In this document: positions 9,625 to 17,837 of the stretch, in pieces
Position numbering within the stretch: the first letter of the stretch is position 1
Layout: the number at the start of each line of letters is the position of its first letter
DNA from: Sphingopyxis sp. DBS4
Lineage (GTDB): Bacteria > Pseudomonadota > Alphaproteobacteria > Sphingomonadales > Sphingomonadaceae
NCBI RefSeq assembly: GCF_024628865.1
Contig: NZ_CP102384.1
Span: 259,001-323,000 of the forward strand
Direction: 5' to 3'
DNA length: 64,000 bases
The notes under the pieces: model-generated
The model's input: the letters and a program-made list of their open reading frames with translations, nothing else
Database searches by the model: none
Told to the model about the DNA's origin: nothing
Position numbers and translations under genes: made by a program

Positions 9625-10467
9625 TCAGCTTGTCCAGGGCGGCGCGTTCAGACCCGCGGGGCTGGCGGTGAAAATCTCGCAGCCGGTCTCGGTGATCCCG
9701 ATGCTATGCTCGAACTGCGCCGAAAGCGAACGGTCGCGGGTTACCGCGGTCCAGCCGTCGGCGAGCATCTTCACCGCATATTTGCCGGTGTTGATCATCG
9801 GCTCGATCGTGAAGAACATGCCGGGGCGAAGTTCCGGTCCGGTGCCGGGGCGCCCGGCGTGGACGACCTCGGGCGCGTCGTGGAACATCTGCCCGACGCC
9901 GTGGCCGCAGAAATCGCGCACCACCGAATAGCGGTGGCGCTCGGCATGGCTCTGGATCGCGTGCGCGACGTCGCCCATCGTGTTGCCGGGTTTCGCCTGC
10001 TCGATGCCGAGCATCAGGCATTCATAGGTCACGTCGACCAGCCGCCGCGCCTTCACGCCGACGTCGCCGAGCAGATACATGCGGCTCGAATCGCCGTGCC
10101 AGCCGTCAACCATCGGGGTGACATCGACGTTGATAATGTCGCCTTCGCGCAGCGGCTTGTCGTCGGGGATGCCATGGCACACGACATGGTTGATGCTGGT
10201 GCAGCAGCTATGCGTATAGCCACGATAGCCGAGCGTCGCGGGAATGCCGCCGCCCTTGAGCGTCATTTCGCGGACGAGATCGTCGATCTGTGCCGTGGTC
10301 ACGCCGGGCTGGACGAAGGGGACGAGTGCGTCGAGAATTTCGGCCGCAAGCTGTCCAGCCCGCCGCATTCCGGCAAAGCCGGCCGCATCGTGCAGCTTGA
10401 TCGTGCCGTCGCGGACGCGGGCAGGAGTGGCCGCTTCGTCGGCGGTTACGGAGATGTAGTTGTACAT
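9625..10467 (-). CDS. map: Type I methionine aminopeptidase
   Basis: 280 residues from the ATG at 10467, chosen because the longer frame runs into the toxin gene and has no homology-like content. The enzyme removes N-terminal Met from new proteins. Metal ligands are visible: the Asp residues of VDVTPMVDGWHGDSSRMY, the His of CGHGVGQMFHDAPE, the Glu of FFTIEPMIN, and a late Glu in the FEHSIGITETG region. A clear Shine-Dalgarno is absent. The doc toxin gene ends 46 bp upstream on the same strand, so read-through from that module is possible. Confidence 0.95.
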   Translation of the reverse strand: MYNYISVTADEAATPARVRDGTIKLHDAAGFAGMRRAGQLAAEILDALVPFVQPGVTTAQIDDLVREMTLKGGGIPATLGYRGYTHSCCTSINHVVCHGIPDDKPLREGDIINVDVTPMVDGWHGDSSRMYLLGDVGVKARRLVDVTYECLMLGIEQAKPGNTMGDVAHAIQSHAERHRYSVVRDFCGHGVGQMFHDAPEVVHAGRPGTGPELRPGMFFTIEPMINTGKYAVKMLADGWTAVTRDRSLSAQFEHSIGITETGCEIFTASPAGLNAPPWTS

Positions 10468-10513
10468 GGGGGGTATATAGGCAAGTTGGCGCCGAAATGC
10501 GAGGGGCGCGATG

Positions 10514-10897
10514 TCAGAGCGCCGACAGATGATCGCGGAACCAGTCGGCCAACTCTTCTTCTGCAAGCTCGCCTGCTGCAAGCGCGAGGAACGTCACGAC
10601 CAGTTCGGCATCGGTGGCATCCAGCCAGCTCCCGTTACGGACCAGAAAGGTTTCGCTGACGACCAAGGCTGTCCGCTTGTTGCCATCGACGAAGGGATGG
10701 TTGCGCGCGATTCCGAAGGCATAGGCCGCAGCGAGGGCGGCAAGGTCGGGGTCGGCATAGGCGGCCAGATTTTGCGGTCTCGCCATCGCGCTTTCCAACA
10801 GCGCAGCATCACGAACGCCGCTGCCGCCGCCATGTTCCGCAATCTGTTCGTGGTGCGCCGCCAGAGCAGTCTCCAGCGACACCCATCTCCACCCCAT
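10514..10897 (-). CDS. doc: Death-on-curing (Doc/Fic) family toxin
   Basis: 127 residues, the usual Doc length. The Fic-fold signature HPFVDGNKRT (about residues 66-75) is intact, as are the N-terminal HHEQIAEHGG and SGVRDAALLESA segments typical of Doc. Doc toxins phosphorylate elongation factor Tu and stop translation. Fic relatives AMPylate. The gene begins 9 bp after the stop of an AbrB-fold gene, giving a standard antitoxin-first type II module. The partner is AbrB/SpoVT-like rather than the Phd of phage P1. Confidence 0.9.
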   Translation of the reverse strand: MGWRWVSLETALAAHHEQIAEHGGGSGVRDAALLESAMARPQNLAAYADPDLAALAAAYAFGIARNHPFVDGNKRTALVVSETFLVRNGSWLDATDAELVVTFLALAAGELAEEELADWFRDHLSAL

Positions 10898-10906
10898 GAA
10901 TCTGGC

Positions 10907-11134
10907 CTATTTCGCCAGTTCGCGTAGCGCGCGTTTGCGGCGCGCCATCACTTCGCGAGCGGCGGCCATCTCTTCCTCGAAATCAGCGTCGAAAGGCGCC
11001 AGTTCGATACCGCGCTCGGTGTCGCGCACCGATAGCATGTCGCCCTGCGCCGCGCCGAGGCGCGCCAGCAATTCCTTGGGCAGGATGACGGCGGCGCTGT
11101 TGCCGACCTTGGTTATCTTAAGTGGCGTGTTCAT
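10907..11134 (-). CDS. AbrB/MazE/SpoVT family antitoxin
   Basis: 75 residues from the ATG at 11134. A TTG ten codons upstream is possible but falls inside the promoter. The swapped-hairpin AbrB motif is clear: KITKVGNSAAVILPKELL. The charged C-terminal half (EEEMAAAREVMARRKRAL) would wrap the toxin. It lies directly upstream of doc and should both neutralise it and autoregulate the pair. The predicted transcription start falls on the ATG itself, so the message may be leaderless. Confidence 0.88.
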   Translation of the reverse strand: MNTPLKITKVGNSAAVILPKELLARLGAAQGDMLSVRDTERGIELAPFDADFEEEMAAAREVMARRKRALRELAK

Positions 11135-11140
11135 ACATGT

Positions 11141-11169
11141 GTTATAACGCTGCCGCTCAAGCAATTCAA
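11141..11169 (-). promoter_or_regulatory. Promoter of the antitoxin-toxin operon
   Basis: On the minus strand, TTGAAT (complement of 11164-11169) and TATAAC (complement of 11141-11146) are separated by exactly 17 bp, an almost consensus -35/-10 pair. The start point expected 6-7 bp downstream coincides with the antitoxin ATG at 11134. ACATGT just downstream of the -10 is a small palindrome that could be part of an operator. Confidence 0.5.
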
Positions 11170-11185
11170 GAAGCGACGCGCGTAA

Positions 11186-11542
11186 CTAGCTGCGCGACGG
11201 AGCCCAATCGGTTATAAGGACGAAATCCGTCGCTCCGGGCACTTTCTCAAAAACGCTGCCAACGGGTGCATCGAGAAACGGGATGATGGAGCGGTCATAG
11301 TTGGCGATCGTGTTCACGTCATAGATGTCGTGTTTCGCGGCATCATTCATATATGCATCGTCTTCAGTGCCGGAAAGGAAAGCCCATCCGCTATCCTGTG
11401 GATTATGCGGTTGTTGTCGATACATGAACCGGACGGGAAGACCATCTATGGTTATGCGGTCGGACGCTATGCATCCGCCGCGCCCGGTCGCGAGCGGGTG
11501 AATGTCGTCCTTTGACATTCTGTAGATCTTTCCCGCGGCCAT
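11186..11542 (-). CDS. DUF2185 (Imm33-like) immunity-type protein
   Basis: 118 residues from the ATG at 11542, which has a GGGAGG ribosome site 10 bp upstream. The segments SGWAFLSGTEDD, IYDVNTIANYDRSIIPFL and APVGSVFEK fit the DUF2185 domain, found alone as a predicted immunity protein (Imm33) in toxin loci. No polymorphic toxin gene is adjacent. It sits between the Doc module and clpA, and its base composition is visibly less GC-rich than its neighbours, which suggests acquisition. Its function here is inferred only from the family. Confidence 0.75.
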   Translation of the reverse strand: MAAGKIYRMSKDDIHPLATGRGGCIASDRITIDGLPVRFMYRQQPHNPQDSGWAFLSGTEDDAYMNDAAKHDIYDVNTIANYDRSIIPFLDAPVGSVFEKVPGATDFVLITDWAPSRS

Positions 11543-11566
11543 TGGTTTCGTCCCTCCCAAAGCGAA

Positions 11567-11608
11567 CAGGGCAGTCGCGACAAACCCGAAGGCCGATAGA
11601 CTGCCCTG
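11567..11608 (-). terminator. Possible terminator hairpin after clpA
   Basis: Perfect 10-bp arms CAGGGCAGTC and GACTGCCCTG enclose 22 bp, beginning 13 bp after the clpA stop on the minus strand. They are followed by a moderately T-rich stretch. The loop is large and the T-run imperfect. Confidence 0.4.
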
Positions 11609-11620
11609 CGCGCATAATCG

Positions 11621-13957
11621 CTATTCCGCCGCTTTCTCGGCCTTGCCTTTCGCCTTGCCCTTGCTCGCCTTGGGCGGTGCGGGGACGATTTCGAAGGTCA
11701 GCGGGTTGCCGACATGGGCGTCCTCGCCGGTCTTCATCTTCACCTTGACCTCGCCGCCGTGGACGAGCTTGCCGAACAGCAATTCTTCGGCGAGCGGCTG
11801 CTTGATCTTCTCCTGGATCAGGCGGCCCATCGGACGCGCGCCATAGAGCTTGTCATAGCCCTTGCCGGTCAGCCATTCGCGCGCCGCGTCGTCGAGCTGG
11901 ATGTGGACGTTGCGGTCGGCAAGCTGCAGTTCGAGCTGCAGGATGAACTTGTCGACGACGCGCGCCACGACCTCGGGCGGTAGATAGCCAAAGGGCACGA
12001 TCGCATCGAGGCGGTTGCGGAATTCGGGGGTGAACATGCGCTTCACCGCTTCTTCCTGCACATCCTCGCGGGTCGTGTTGCCGAAGCCGATCGATTCGCG
12101 CGTCATGTCGCTCGCGCCCGCGTTGGTCGTCATGATCAGGATGACGTTGCGGAAATCGACCGTCTTGCCGTGGTGGTCGGTCAGCCGGCCGTTGTCCATC
12201 ACCTGCAGCAGGATGTTGAACAGGTCGGGGTGCGCCTTCTCGATCTCGTCGAGCAGCAGCACGCAGTGCGGATTCTGGTCGATCGCATCGGTGAGCAGGC
12301 CGCCCTGATCGTAACCGACATAGCCCGGCGGCGCGCCGATCAGGCGGCTCACCGAATGACGCTCCATATATTCGCTCATGTCGAAGCGCTGGAGCGGAAT
12401 GCCCATGATCGACGCCAGTTGCTTGGCGACCTCGGTCTTGCCGACGCCGGTCGGGCCGCTGAACAGGTAATTGCCGATCGGCTTTTCGGGATCGCGGAGC
12501 CCCGCGCGGCTCAGCTTGATCGCCGACGACAGCACCTCGATCGCGGTGTTCTGGCCGAAGACGACGCGCTTGAGATCGGTTTCGAGCGTTTCGAGCACCT
12601 TCTTGTCGTCGCTCGACACCGATTTGGGCGGGATGCGCGCCATCGTCGCGATCACCGCCTCGATCTCCTTCGCGGTGATCGTCTTGCGGCGCTTCGACGG
12701 CGGCACCAGCATCTGCATCGCGCCGACCTCGTCGATCACGTCGATCGCCTTGTCGGGCAGCTTGCGGTCGTTGATGTAGCGCGACGACAGCTCGACCGCC
12801 GCGTTGATCGCATCGGCGGTATATTTGACATTGTGGTGGCTCTCGAACGCTTCGCGGAGGCCAGCGAGGATCTTCTTCGTGTCCTCGATGCTCGGTTCGA
12901 TCACGTCGATTTTCTGGAAGCGGCGCAGCAGCGCGCGGTCCTTTTCGAAGTGATTGCGGAACTCCTTGTACGTCGTCGAGCCGATGCAGCGGATGACGCC
13001 GCCCGACAGCGCGGGCTTGAGCAGGTTCGACGCATCCATCGCGCCGCCGCTGGTGGCGCCGGCGCCGATCACCGTGTGAATCTCGTCGATGAACAGGATC
13101 GCGTGCGGCAGGCCTTCGAGTTCGGTGACGACCTGCTTCAGCCGCTCCTCGAAATCGCCGCGATAGCGCGTGCCCGCGAGCAGCGCGCCCATGTCGAGCG
13201 AATAGATCACCGCGGGCAGCAGCACCTCGGGCACGTCGCCCTCGACGATCTTGCGCGCGAGGCCTTCGGCGATCGCGGTCTTGCCGACGCCGGGATCGCC
13301 GACATAGAGCGGGTTGTTCTTGCTGCGGCGGCAGAGGATCTGGATCGTGCGGTCGACCTCGGCGCTGCGGCCGATCAGCGGGTCGACCTTGCCGGTCTTC
13401 GCCTTTTCGTTGAGGTTGACGGTGAACTGGTCGAGCGCGGTTTCCTTCTTGGACTTGCCTTCGCTCTTGTCCTTCGCCTCTTCCTTTTCCTCGGGTTCGG
13501 CCTGCGGCGAGGGCTTGCCGCCCTTGCCGACGCCGTGGCTGAGATAGGAAACCGCGTCGAGCCGTGTCAGATCCTGCTGTTGCAGGAAATAGACCGCATA
13601 GCTTTCACGTTCGGAGAAGAGCGCGACGAGGACGTTGGCGCCGGTCACCTCATCCTTGCCCGACGACTGAACATGCAGGATCGCGCGCTGGACGACGCGC
13701 TGGAAGCCGCTGGTGGGGGAGGGGTCGCTGTGCCCCTCGACCTTCAAACTGTCGAGTTCGGTGTCGAGATAGTGGACGACCGCCGATTGCAGGTCGCCCG
13801 TCGCGACGCCGCAGGCGCGCATCACTTCGGCGGCGTGCTCGTCGTCGATCAGCGCATAGAGCAGATGCTCGAGCGTCGCATATTCGTGATGCCGCTCCGA
13901 CGCGGCCTTCAGCGCATTGTGCAGGGTCTTTTCGAGCGATTCCGAAAAGGACGGCAT
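11621..13957 (-). CDS. clpA: ATP-dependent Clp protease ATP-binding subunit ClpA
   Basis: 778 residues. The N-terminal Clp repeat domain is followed by a charged linker rich in Lys/Glu (about residues 148-170) and two AAA+ modules with Walker A motifs GDPGVGKT and GPTGVGKT. Walker B (ILFIDEIH, LLLDEIEKAH) and ClpA/B-type sensor motifs (RFDMSEYMERHS) are present. ClpA unfolds substrates for ClpP. A Lys-rich tail follows. clpS usually sits just upstream of clpA, but no clpS ORF is visible here. Confidence 0.95.
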   Translation of the reverse strand: MPSFSESLEKTLHNALKAASERHHEYATLEHLLYALIDDEHAAEVMRACGVATGDLQSAVVHYLDTELDSLKVEGHSDPSPTSGFQRVVQRAILHVQSSGKDEVTGANVLVALFSERESYAVYFLQQQDLTRLDAVSYLSHGVGKGGKPSPQAEPEEKEEAKDKSEGKSKKETALDQFTVNLNEKAKTGKVDPLIGRSAEVDRTIQILCRRSKNNPLYVGDPGVGKTAIAEGLARKIVEGDVPEVLLPAVIYSLDMGALLAGTRYRGDFEERLKQVVTELEGLPHAILFIDEIHTVIGAGATSGGAMDASNLLKPALSGGVIRCIGSTTYKEFRNHFEKDRALLRRFQKIDVIEPSIEDTKKILAGLREAFESHHNVKYTADAINAAVELSSRYINDRKLPDKAIDVIDEVGAMQMLVPPSKRRKTITAKEIEAVIATMARIPPKSVSSDDKKVLETLETDLKRVVFGQNTAIEVLSSAIKLSRAGLRDPEKPIGNYLFSGPTGVGKTEVAKQLASIMGIPLQRFDMSEYMERHSVSRLIGAPPGYVGYDQGGLLTDAIDQNPHCVLLLDEIEKAHPDLFNILLQVMDNGRLTDHHGKTVDFRNVILIMTTNAGASDMTRESIGFGNTTREDVQEEAVKRMFTPEFRNRLDAIVPFGYLPPEVVARVVDKFILQLELQLADRNVHIQLDDAAREWLTGKGYDKLYGARPMGRLIQEKIKQPLAEELLFGKLVHGGEVKVKMKTGEDAHVGNPLTFEIVPAPPKASKGKAKGKAEKAAE

Positions 13958-14286
13958 GGGCTTATCTCCTTGGGGACAAGCCGGGGAGAGGCGAGCCCGC
14001 TGAACACAAGGTGGCGATGCCGCCGCCCCGCCGCAAGGGAAAAGCGGAGGCGGATGTGAAATTACGATGACAGGATTGCGCTATGGTTAACGGGGCGTTG
14101 AGAAATTGGGGGAGGCAAACCGTTGTCTTCGCGAAGGCGGAGCGACGGTTATTGCCGGTCGTTTCTAAACCTTCGTCATTCCCGCGAAAGCGGGAACCCA
14201 GTGCGGGGTCAGCCGACGCACACTCTGGGTTCCCGCTTTCGCGGGAATGACGATGTTGCAGGACGAAGGGTGTTGCTTATCGGTCG
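13958..14286. other. Gene-poor gap between clpA and a small hypothetical gene
   Basis: About 330 bp without a convincing ORF. It holds the clpA upstream region (a purine-rich AAGGAGATAAG sequence just before the start) and the 79-bp palindromic repeat at 14174-14252. Nothing else was recognised. Confidence 0.6.
14174..14252. repeat. Intergenic palindromic repeat, CATTCCCGCGAAAGCGGGAA type
   Basis: A 79-bp imperfect palindrome with outer arms CGTCATTCCCGCGAAAGCGG and its inverse. A nearly identical copy is at 26422-26500, and a diverged one at 49171-49254. It could form a long hairpin in RNA. Confidence 0.85.
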
Positions 14287-14556
14287 TCAGCCGCCCTCGG
14301 CTTCCCCGGCGCGATCCGCCATAGCCATGAAATCGCGCGCCACGTTGCGTTCGCCCTCGTCCTCGAACGCGACATCCAGGTCGGGCGCGACGCCGAGCAT
14401 GTGCATCAGCGCCCATAGCGCGAAGCGGCGGCCGGGGTTGGTTTCGAGACCGAAATCGACGCGCATACGTTCGGTCCCGGCGGCGTGCGCTTCCGGGTGG
14501 ATTGCCGCGAGGTCGGCGGTGCCGAAATAGCGGCGGAGCTGGTCGTCGAAATCCAT
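14287..14556 (-). CDS. Conserved-looking hypothetical protein
   Basis: 89 residues from the ATG at 14556, which has AAAGGA five bases upstream. The longer frame upstream lacks a ribosome site. The sequence begins MDFDDQLRRYFG, is acidic and soluble, and has no signal peptide or membrane segment. Codon use is typical of the genome, supporting a real gene. I do not recognise a family. A possible 30-codon gene lies 114 bp upstream on the same strand. Confidence 0.65.
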   Translation of the reverse strand: MDFDDQLRRYFGTADLAAIHPEAHAAGTERMRVDFGLETNPGRRFALWALMHMLGVAPDLDVAFEDEGERNVARDFMAMADRAGEAEGG

Positions 14557-14670
14557 CGCCGTCCTTTCGGTCCCTTCGCGCCGCTTGGCAAGCTGCCGCA
14601 CGGCGACGGCCTCCGCACCAAATGCACGGCCCATCGCGCCTTTGCGGCAACCGGGCAGGTAAACCGGAAA

Positions 14671-14763
14671 TTAGCCCTCAATCTTCTTGGCCTCCGCGAC
14701 CGCAGCGTGCAGCCTGCCCCTCTTGGTGTCGTGCCAGAACAGCGGATGCGCGCCGTCTTCCAT
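14671..14763 (-). CDS. Possible 30-residue small protein
   Basis: A short ORF (begins MEDGAHPLFWHDTKRG, ends KKIEG) with a strong GGGAGGG ribosome site 8-9 bp before the ATG. Third-position GC is as high as in neighbouring genes. It is divergent from the haem peroxidase gene 57 bp away. No family recognised; its small size makes it uncertain. Confidence 0.4.
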   Translation of the reverse strand: MEDGAHPLFWHDTKRGRLHAAVAEAKKIEG

Positions 14764-14820
14764 CGGCGAAGCCCTCCCGACAATCGCACATCGTTAGAAA
14801 AAATAGCAGGAGAGACTGCC

Positions 14821-16305
14821 ATGCCTCGTCACGGCGTATATCCGCGCGACATCGTTCCGCCGCGCTCGAAATATTCGGATGCGGGCCGCTTCGGCCGCCT
14901 GTTCGGAGAGCTTCCGCCCTTTGCCGCCGACACCCCCGACGTCCGCGCCGCGCTGATGGAGATCGGCAAGCCCGGCGGCATCATGGATGCCAAGGACAAT
15001 CTGACCAAGACTCCGGCCGAGTTGATCACCGACCCGGCGCTGTCGGCGAAGAACAGCGACAATCCCAATCTGACCGCGGGCTTCACCTTCCTCGGCCAGT
15101 TCCTCGATCACGACATGACCTTCGATCCGACCTCCAGCCTCGAACGGCAGGCGGACCCCGAGCAGATCGCCAATTTCCGCACCCCCAGCCTCGGCCTCGA
15201 CAATGTCTATGGCGCCGGGCCGGGCGGCAGTCCGCATCTCTACGACACGCAGGGCGGCAAGGGCGGCAAGTTCCTGCTCGAGGCCACCGGCACCGCGAAC
15301 AAGTTCGACCTGCCGCGCAACAGCCAGAAGGTCGCGCTGATCGGCGATCCGCGCGACGACGAGAATCTGATCATCAGCCAGCTTCAGGTCGCTTTCCTGA
15401 AGTTCCACAACGAAGTCGTCGACTATGTGAAGACCAAGATCAAGCTGACCGGCTCCGACGAGATTTTCGCCGAGGCGCAGCGGATCGTGCGCTGGCACTA
15501 TCAATGGATGGTCGTTCATGAATTCCTGCGCCGGACCTGCGGCGACACGGTGGTCGACGACGTGCTCCAGAACGGGCGCAAATATTACAGCTGGCACAAC
15601 GAGCCCTATATTCCGGTCGAATTCTCGGTCGCTGCCTATCGCTTCGGGCATAGCCAGATACGGCCGTCGTACCGTGCGAACTTCACCGGCAATGGGGGCA
15701 ATCCCTTCTTCGCGATGATCTTCAAGCCGACCCCGTCGGACCCCGACGATCCCGACGATCTGTCGGGCGGCTGCCGCGCGCCGCGGCGCTTCGTCGACTG
15801 GCCGACCTTCTTCGACTTCGCCGACGGCAATGTGAAGCCGAACAAGAAGATCGACACGACGCTGTCGACCGCGCTGTTCCGCCTGCCGGGCTCGGTGGTG
15901 CCCAACCCCGATCCCAAGACCAACCCGGCGTCGCTCGCGCAGCGCAACCTGCTGCGCCACCTGACCTTCGCGCTCCCTTCGGGCCAGCGCGTCGCGCGGG
16001 CGATGAAGCTGCCCGAACTGTCGAAGGGCGACCTTGCCGATCTCAAGCCCCACGGGCTCGACGACCGCACCCCGCTGTGGTTCTATATCCTGCGCGAGGC
16101 GCAGACGGTCGAGAATGGCGAGCGGCTCGGCCCGGTCGGCGCGCGGATCGTGACCGAGGTTTTCCTCGGGCTGCTCCAGGGCGACAAGGGCTCCTATCTG
16201 GCGCAGGACCCCGAATGGCAGCCGTTCCTGCCGACCGTCGATCCGTCGAAGAAAGGCGACGATTTCAGGATGGTCGATTTGCTGCGCTACGCCAAGGTGG
16301 CGTGA
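14821..16305 (+). CDS. Animal-type (peroxinectin/myeloperoxidase family) haem peroxidase
   Basis: 494 residues from the ATG at 14821, preceded by AGGAGAG. Family hallmarks: the distal His segment GQFLDHDMTFDP (about residues 97-108) with Asp for the haem ester link, and the proximal His segment YRFGHSQIRPSYR (about 277). The Arg-containing helix region lies between. These enzymes use H2O2 to oxidise halides or phenols. No signal peptide is visible, so location is unclear. It is flanked by repeats and probably monocistronic. This family is better known from animals and occurs sporadically in bacteria. Confidence 0.9.
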   Translation: MPRHGVYPRDIVPPRSKYSDAGRFGRLFGELPPFAADTPDVRAALMEIGKPGGIMDAKDNLTKTPAELITDPALSAKNSDNPNLTAGFTFLGQFLDHDMTFDPTSSLERQADPEQIANFRTPSLGLDNVYGAGPGGSPHLYDTQGGKGGKFLLEATGTANKFDLPRNSQKVALIGDPRDDENLIISQLQVAFLKFHNEVVDYVKTKIKLTGSDEIFAEAQRIVRWHYQWMVVHEFLRRTCGDTVVDDVLQNGRKYYSWHNEPYIPVEFSVAAYRFGHSQIRPSYRANFTGNGGNPFFAMIFKPTPSDPDDPDDLSGGCRAPRRFVDWPTFFDFADGNVKPNKKIDTTLSTALFRLPGSVVPNPDPKTNPASLAQRNLLRHLTFALPSGQRVARAMKLPELSKGDLADLKPHGLDDRTPLWFYILREAQTVENGERLGPVGARIVTEVFLGLLQGDKGSYLAQDPEWQPFLPTVDPSKKGDDFRMVDLLRYAKVA

Positions 16306-16316
16306 GGCCGTAAAAG

Positions 16317-16441
16317 CCCCTCCCCTTCAGGGGAGGGGTTGGGGTGGGGGCCCGCGGCCTTGCGCAAGGCCGCTGGCTCCACCCGCTGCGACTAATGCCA
16401 GCAAGCTGGCAAGTCTCGCTGCCCTCCCCTGAAGGGGAGGG
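16317..16441. repeat. Intergenic palindromic repeat, CCCCTCCC type
   Basis: Paired CCCTCCCCT/AGGGGAGGG hairpins at both ends of about 125 bp, with inner short inverted repeats (GCGGCCTTGCGCAAGGCCGC). It lies between the convergent haem peroxidase and DUF1192 genes and may terminate both. Confidence 0.8.
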
Positions 16442-16453
16442 AGGTTTCGATAT

Positions 16454-16651
16454 TTACCCCTTCCGGAACAGCGCCTCGGCGTTCGCCTTGAAGCCCCCGG
16501 CGGCGGCCTTGTGCGCCTTCACGCGTGCGATCTCGGCCTCCAGCACCGCGATGCGCTCATCGAGTTCGGCGACCGACAGCGGGTCGAGCGACTGGCGGGT
16601 CAGCGCGGCGAGCGCGTCGTCCCGGCGGCGGGGAAGGTCGTCATCGTCCAT
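16454..16651 (-). CDS. DUF1192 family protein
   Basis: 65 residues from the ATG at 16651, with AAGGA seven bases upstream. The N-terminus MDDDDLPRRRDDALAAL and the coiled segment ELDERIAVLEAEIARVKAHK match the short DUF1192 proteins of alphaproteobacteria. It is a small acidic protein with a coiled-coil and no known function. It is divergent from the quinone oxidoreductase gene. Confidence 0.85.
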   Translation of the reverse strand: MDDDDLPRRRDDALAALTRQSLDPLSVAELDERIAVLEAEIARVKAHKAAAGGFKANAEALFRKG

Positions 16652-16776
16652 GGCACGTCCTTTCTCTCGCTGGTCCCTGCACACTATCCATCTGATTTGC
16701 AAAGCGCGCGGACTGTTGACCCGACTCCCCTTGCTGTCAATAAGGCGGCCAGCGGGACCAAAAGACCAGTGGGGGA

Positions 16777-17784
16777 ATGACGCGCGTGACCAGCCTGCCC
16801 GAAACCATGACCGCCATCGCGATTCGCGAGCCCGGCGGACCGGAGGTTCTTGTGCCCGAAACGCGGCCGGTGCCGCGGCCGGGACCGGGCGAGCTTCTGA
16901 TCCGCGTCGCGGCGGCAGGGGTCAACCGCCCCGACGTGCTGCAGCGCATGGGCTTCTATCCGCCGCCGCCGGGCGCGTCGGACCTGCCGGGGCTGGAGGT
17001 CGCGGGCACCGTCGTCGCGGTCGGGCCGGGCGGCGATCCCGAACTGCTGGGCCAGGCGGTCTGCGCGTTGGTCGCGGGCGGCGGCTATGCCGAATATTGC
17101 GCCGCGCCGGCGGGAAGCTGTCTGCCGGTGCCGAAGGGCTTTTCGATGGCGGAGGCCGCGGCGCTGCCCGAAACCGTCTTCACCGTCTGGCACAATCTGT
17201 TCGAGCGCGGCTATGTCCGCGAGGGTGAGACCGTGCTGATCCACGGCGGCACCAGCGGTATCGGCACGACCGCGATCGGCCTTTGCAAGCTGTTCGGCAT
17301 CCGCACGATCGTCACCTGCGGCAGCGCCGCGAAGTGCGACGCGGCGCGCGCGCTCGGCGCTGATCTTGCCGTCGATTATTCGACCGAGGATTATGTCGAG
17401 GCGGTCATGGCCTTCACCGGCGGCGAGGGCGTCAACATCGTCCTCGACATGGTCGGCGGTGACTATCTGCCGCGCAACCTCGCCTGCCTTGCCGAGGACG
17501 GCCGCCATGTGACGATCGCCTTCCAGCGCGGCGCGAAAGTCGAGGTCGACATTTCGCAGCTCATGCGCCGCCGGCTGACGATGACCGGCTCGACGCTGCG
17601 TGCGCGCAGCGCCGAGTTCAAGGCGCTGCTCGCCGACGAACTCCACCGCACGCTGTGGCCGCGCCTGGCCGAGGGCGGCTGGAAACCCGCGATGGACCGG
17701 AGCTTCCCTCTCGCCGAAGCCGCCGCTGCCCATGCGCGGATGCAGGCGGGCGAGCATGTCGGAAAGATCGTGCTGACGGTGTGA
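16777..17784 (+). CDS. NAD(P)H:quinone oxidoreductase (zinc-free MDR, PIG3-like)
   Basis: 335 residues of the zinc-independent medium-chain dehydrogenase superfamily. GVNRPDVLQRMGFYPPPPG is the PIG3/QOR2 signature. The NADPH-binding turn is GGTSGIGTTAIGL (about residues 153-165), and no structural or catalytic zinc cysteines are seen. It would reduce quinones or conjugated carbonyls. A second start at 16807 (MTAIAIREPGG) is equally plausible because neither ATG has a good ribosome site. Apparently monocistronic. Confidence 0.88.
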   Translation: MTRVTSLPETMTAIAIREPGGPEVLVPETRPVPRPGPGELLIRVAAAGVNRPDVLQRMGFYPPPPGASDLPGLEVAGTVVAVGPGGDPELLGQAVCALVAGGGYAEYCAAPAGSCLPVPKGFSMAEAAALPETVFTVWHNLFERGYVREGETVLIHGGTSGIGTTAIGLCKLFGIRTIVTCGSAAKCDAARALGADLAVDYSTEDYVEAVMAFTGGEGVNIVLDMVGGDYLPRNLACLAEDGRHVTIAFQRGAKVEVDISQLMRRRLTMTGSTLRARSAEFKALLADELHRTLWPRLAEGGWKPAMDRSFPLAEAAAAHARMQAGEHVGKIVLTV

Positions 17785-17837
17785 GCGCGCGCGGCGCCGA
17801 CATTGCCGTGCGGCGCTGCGGGTGATAGCGTCTCGGC

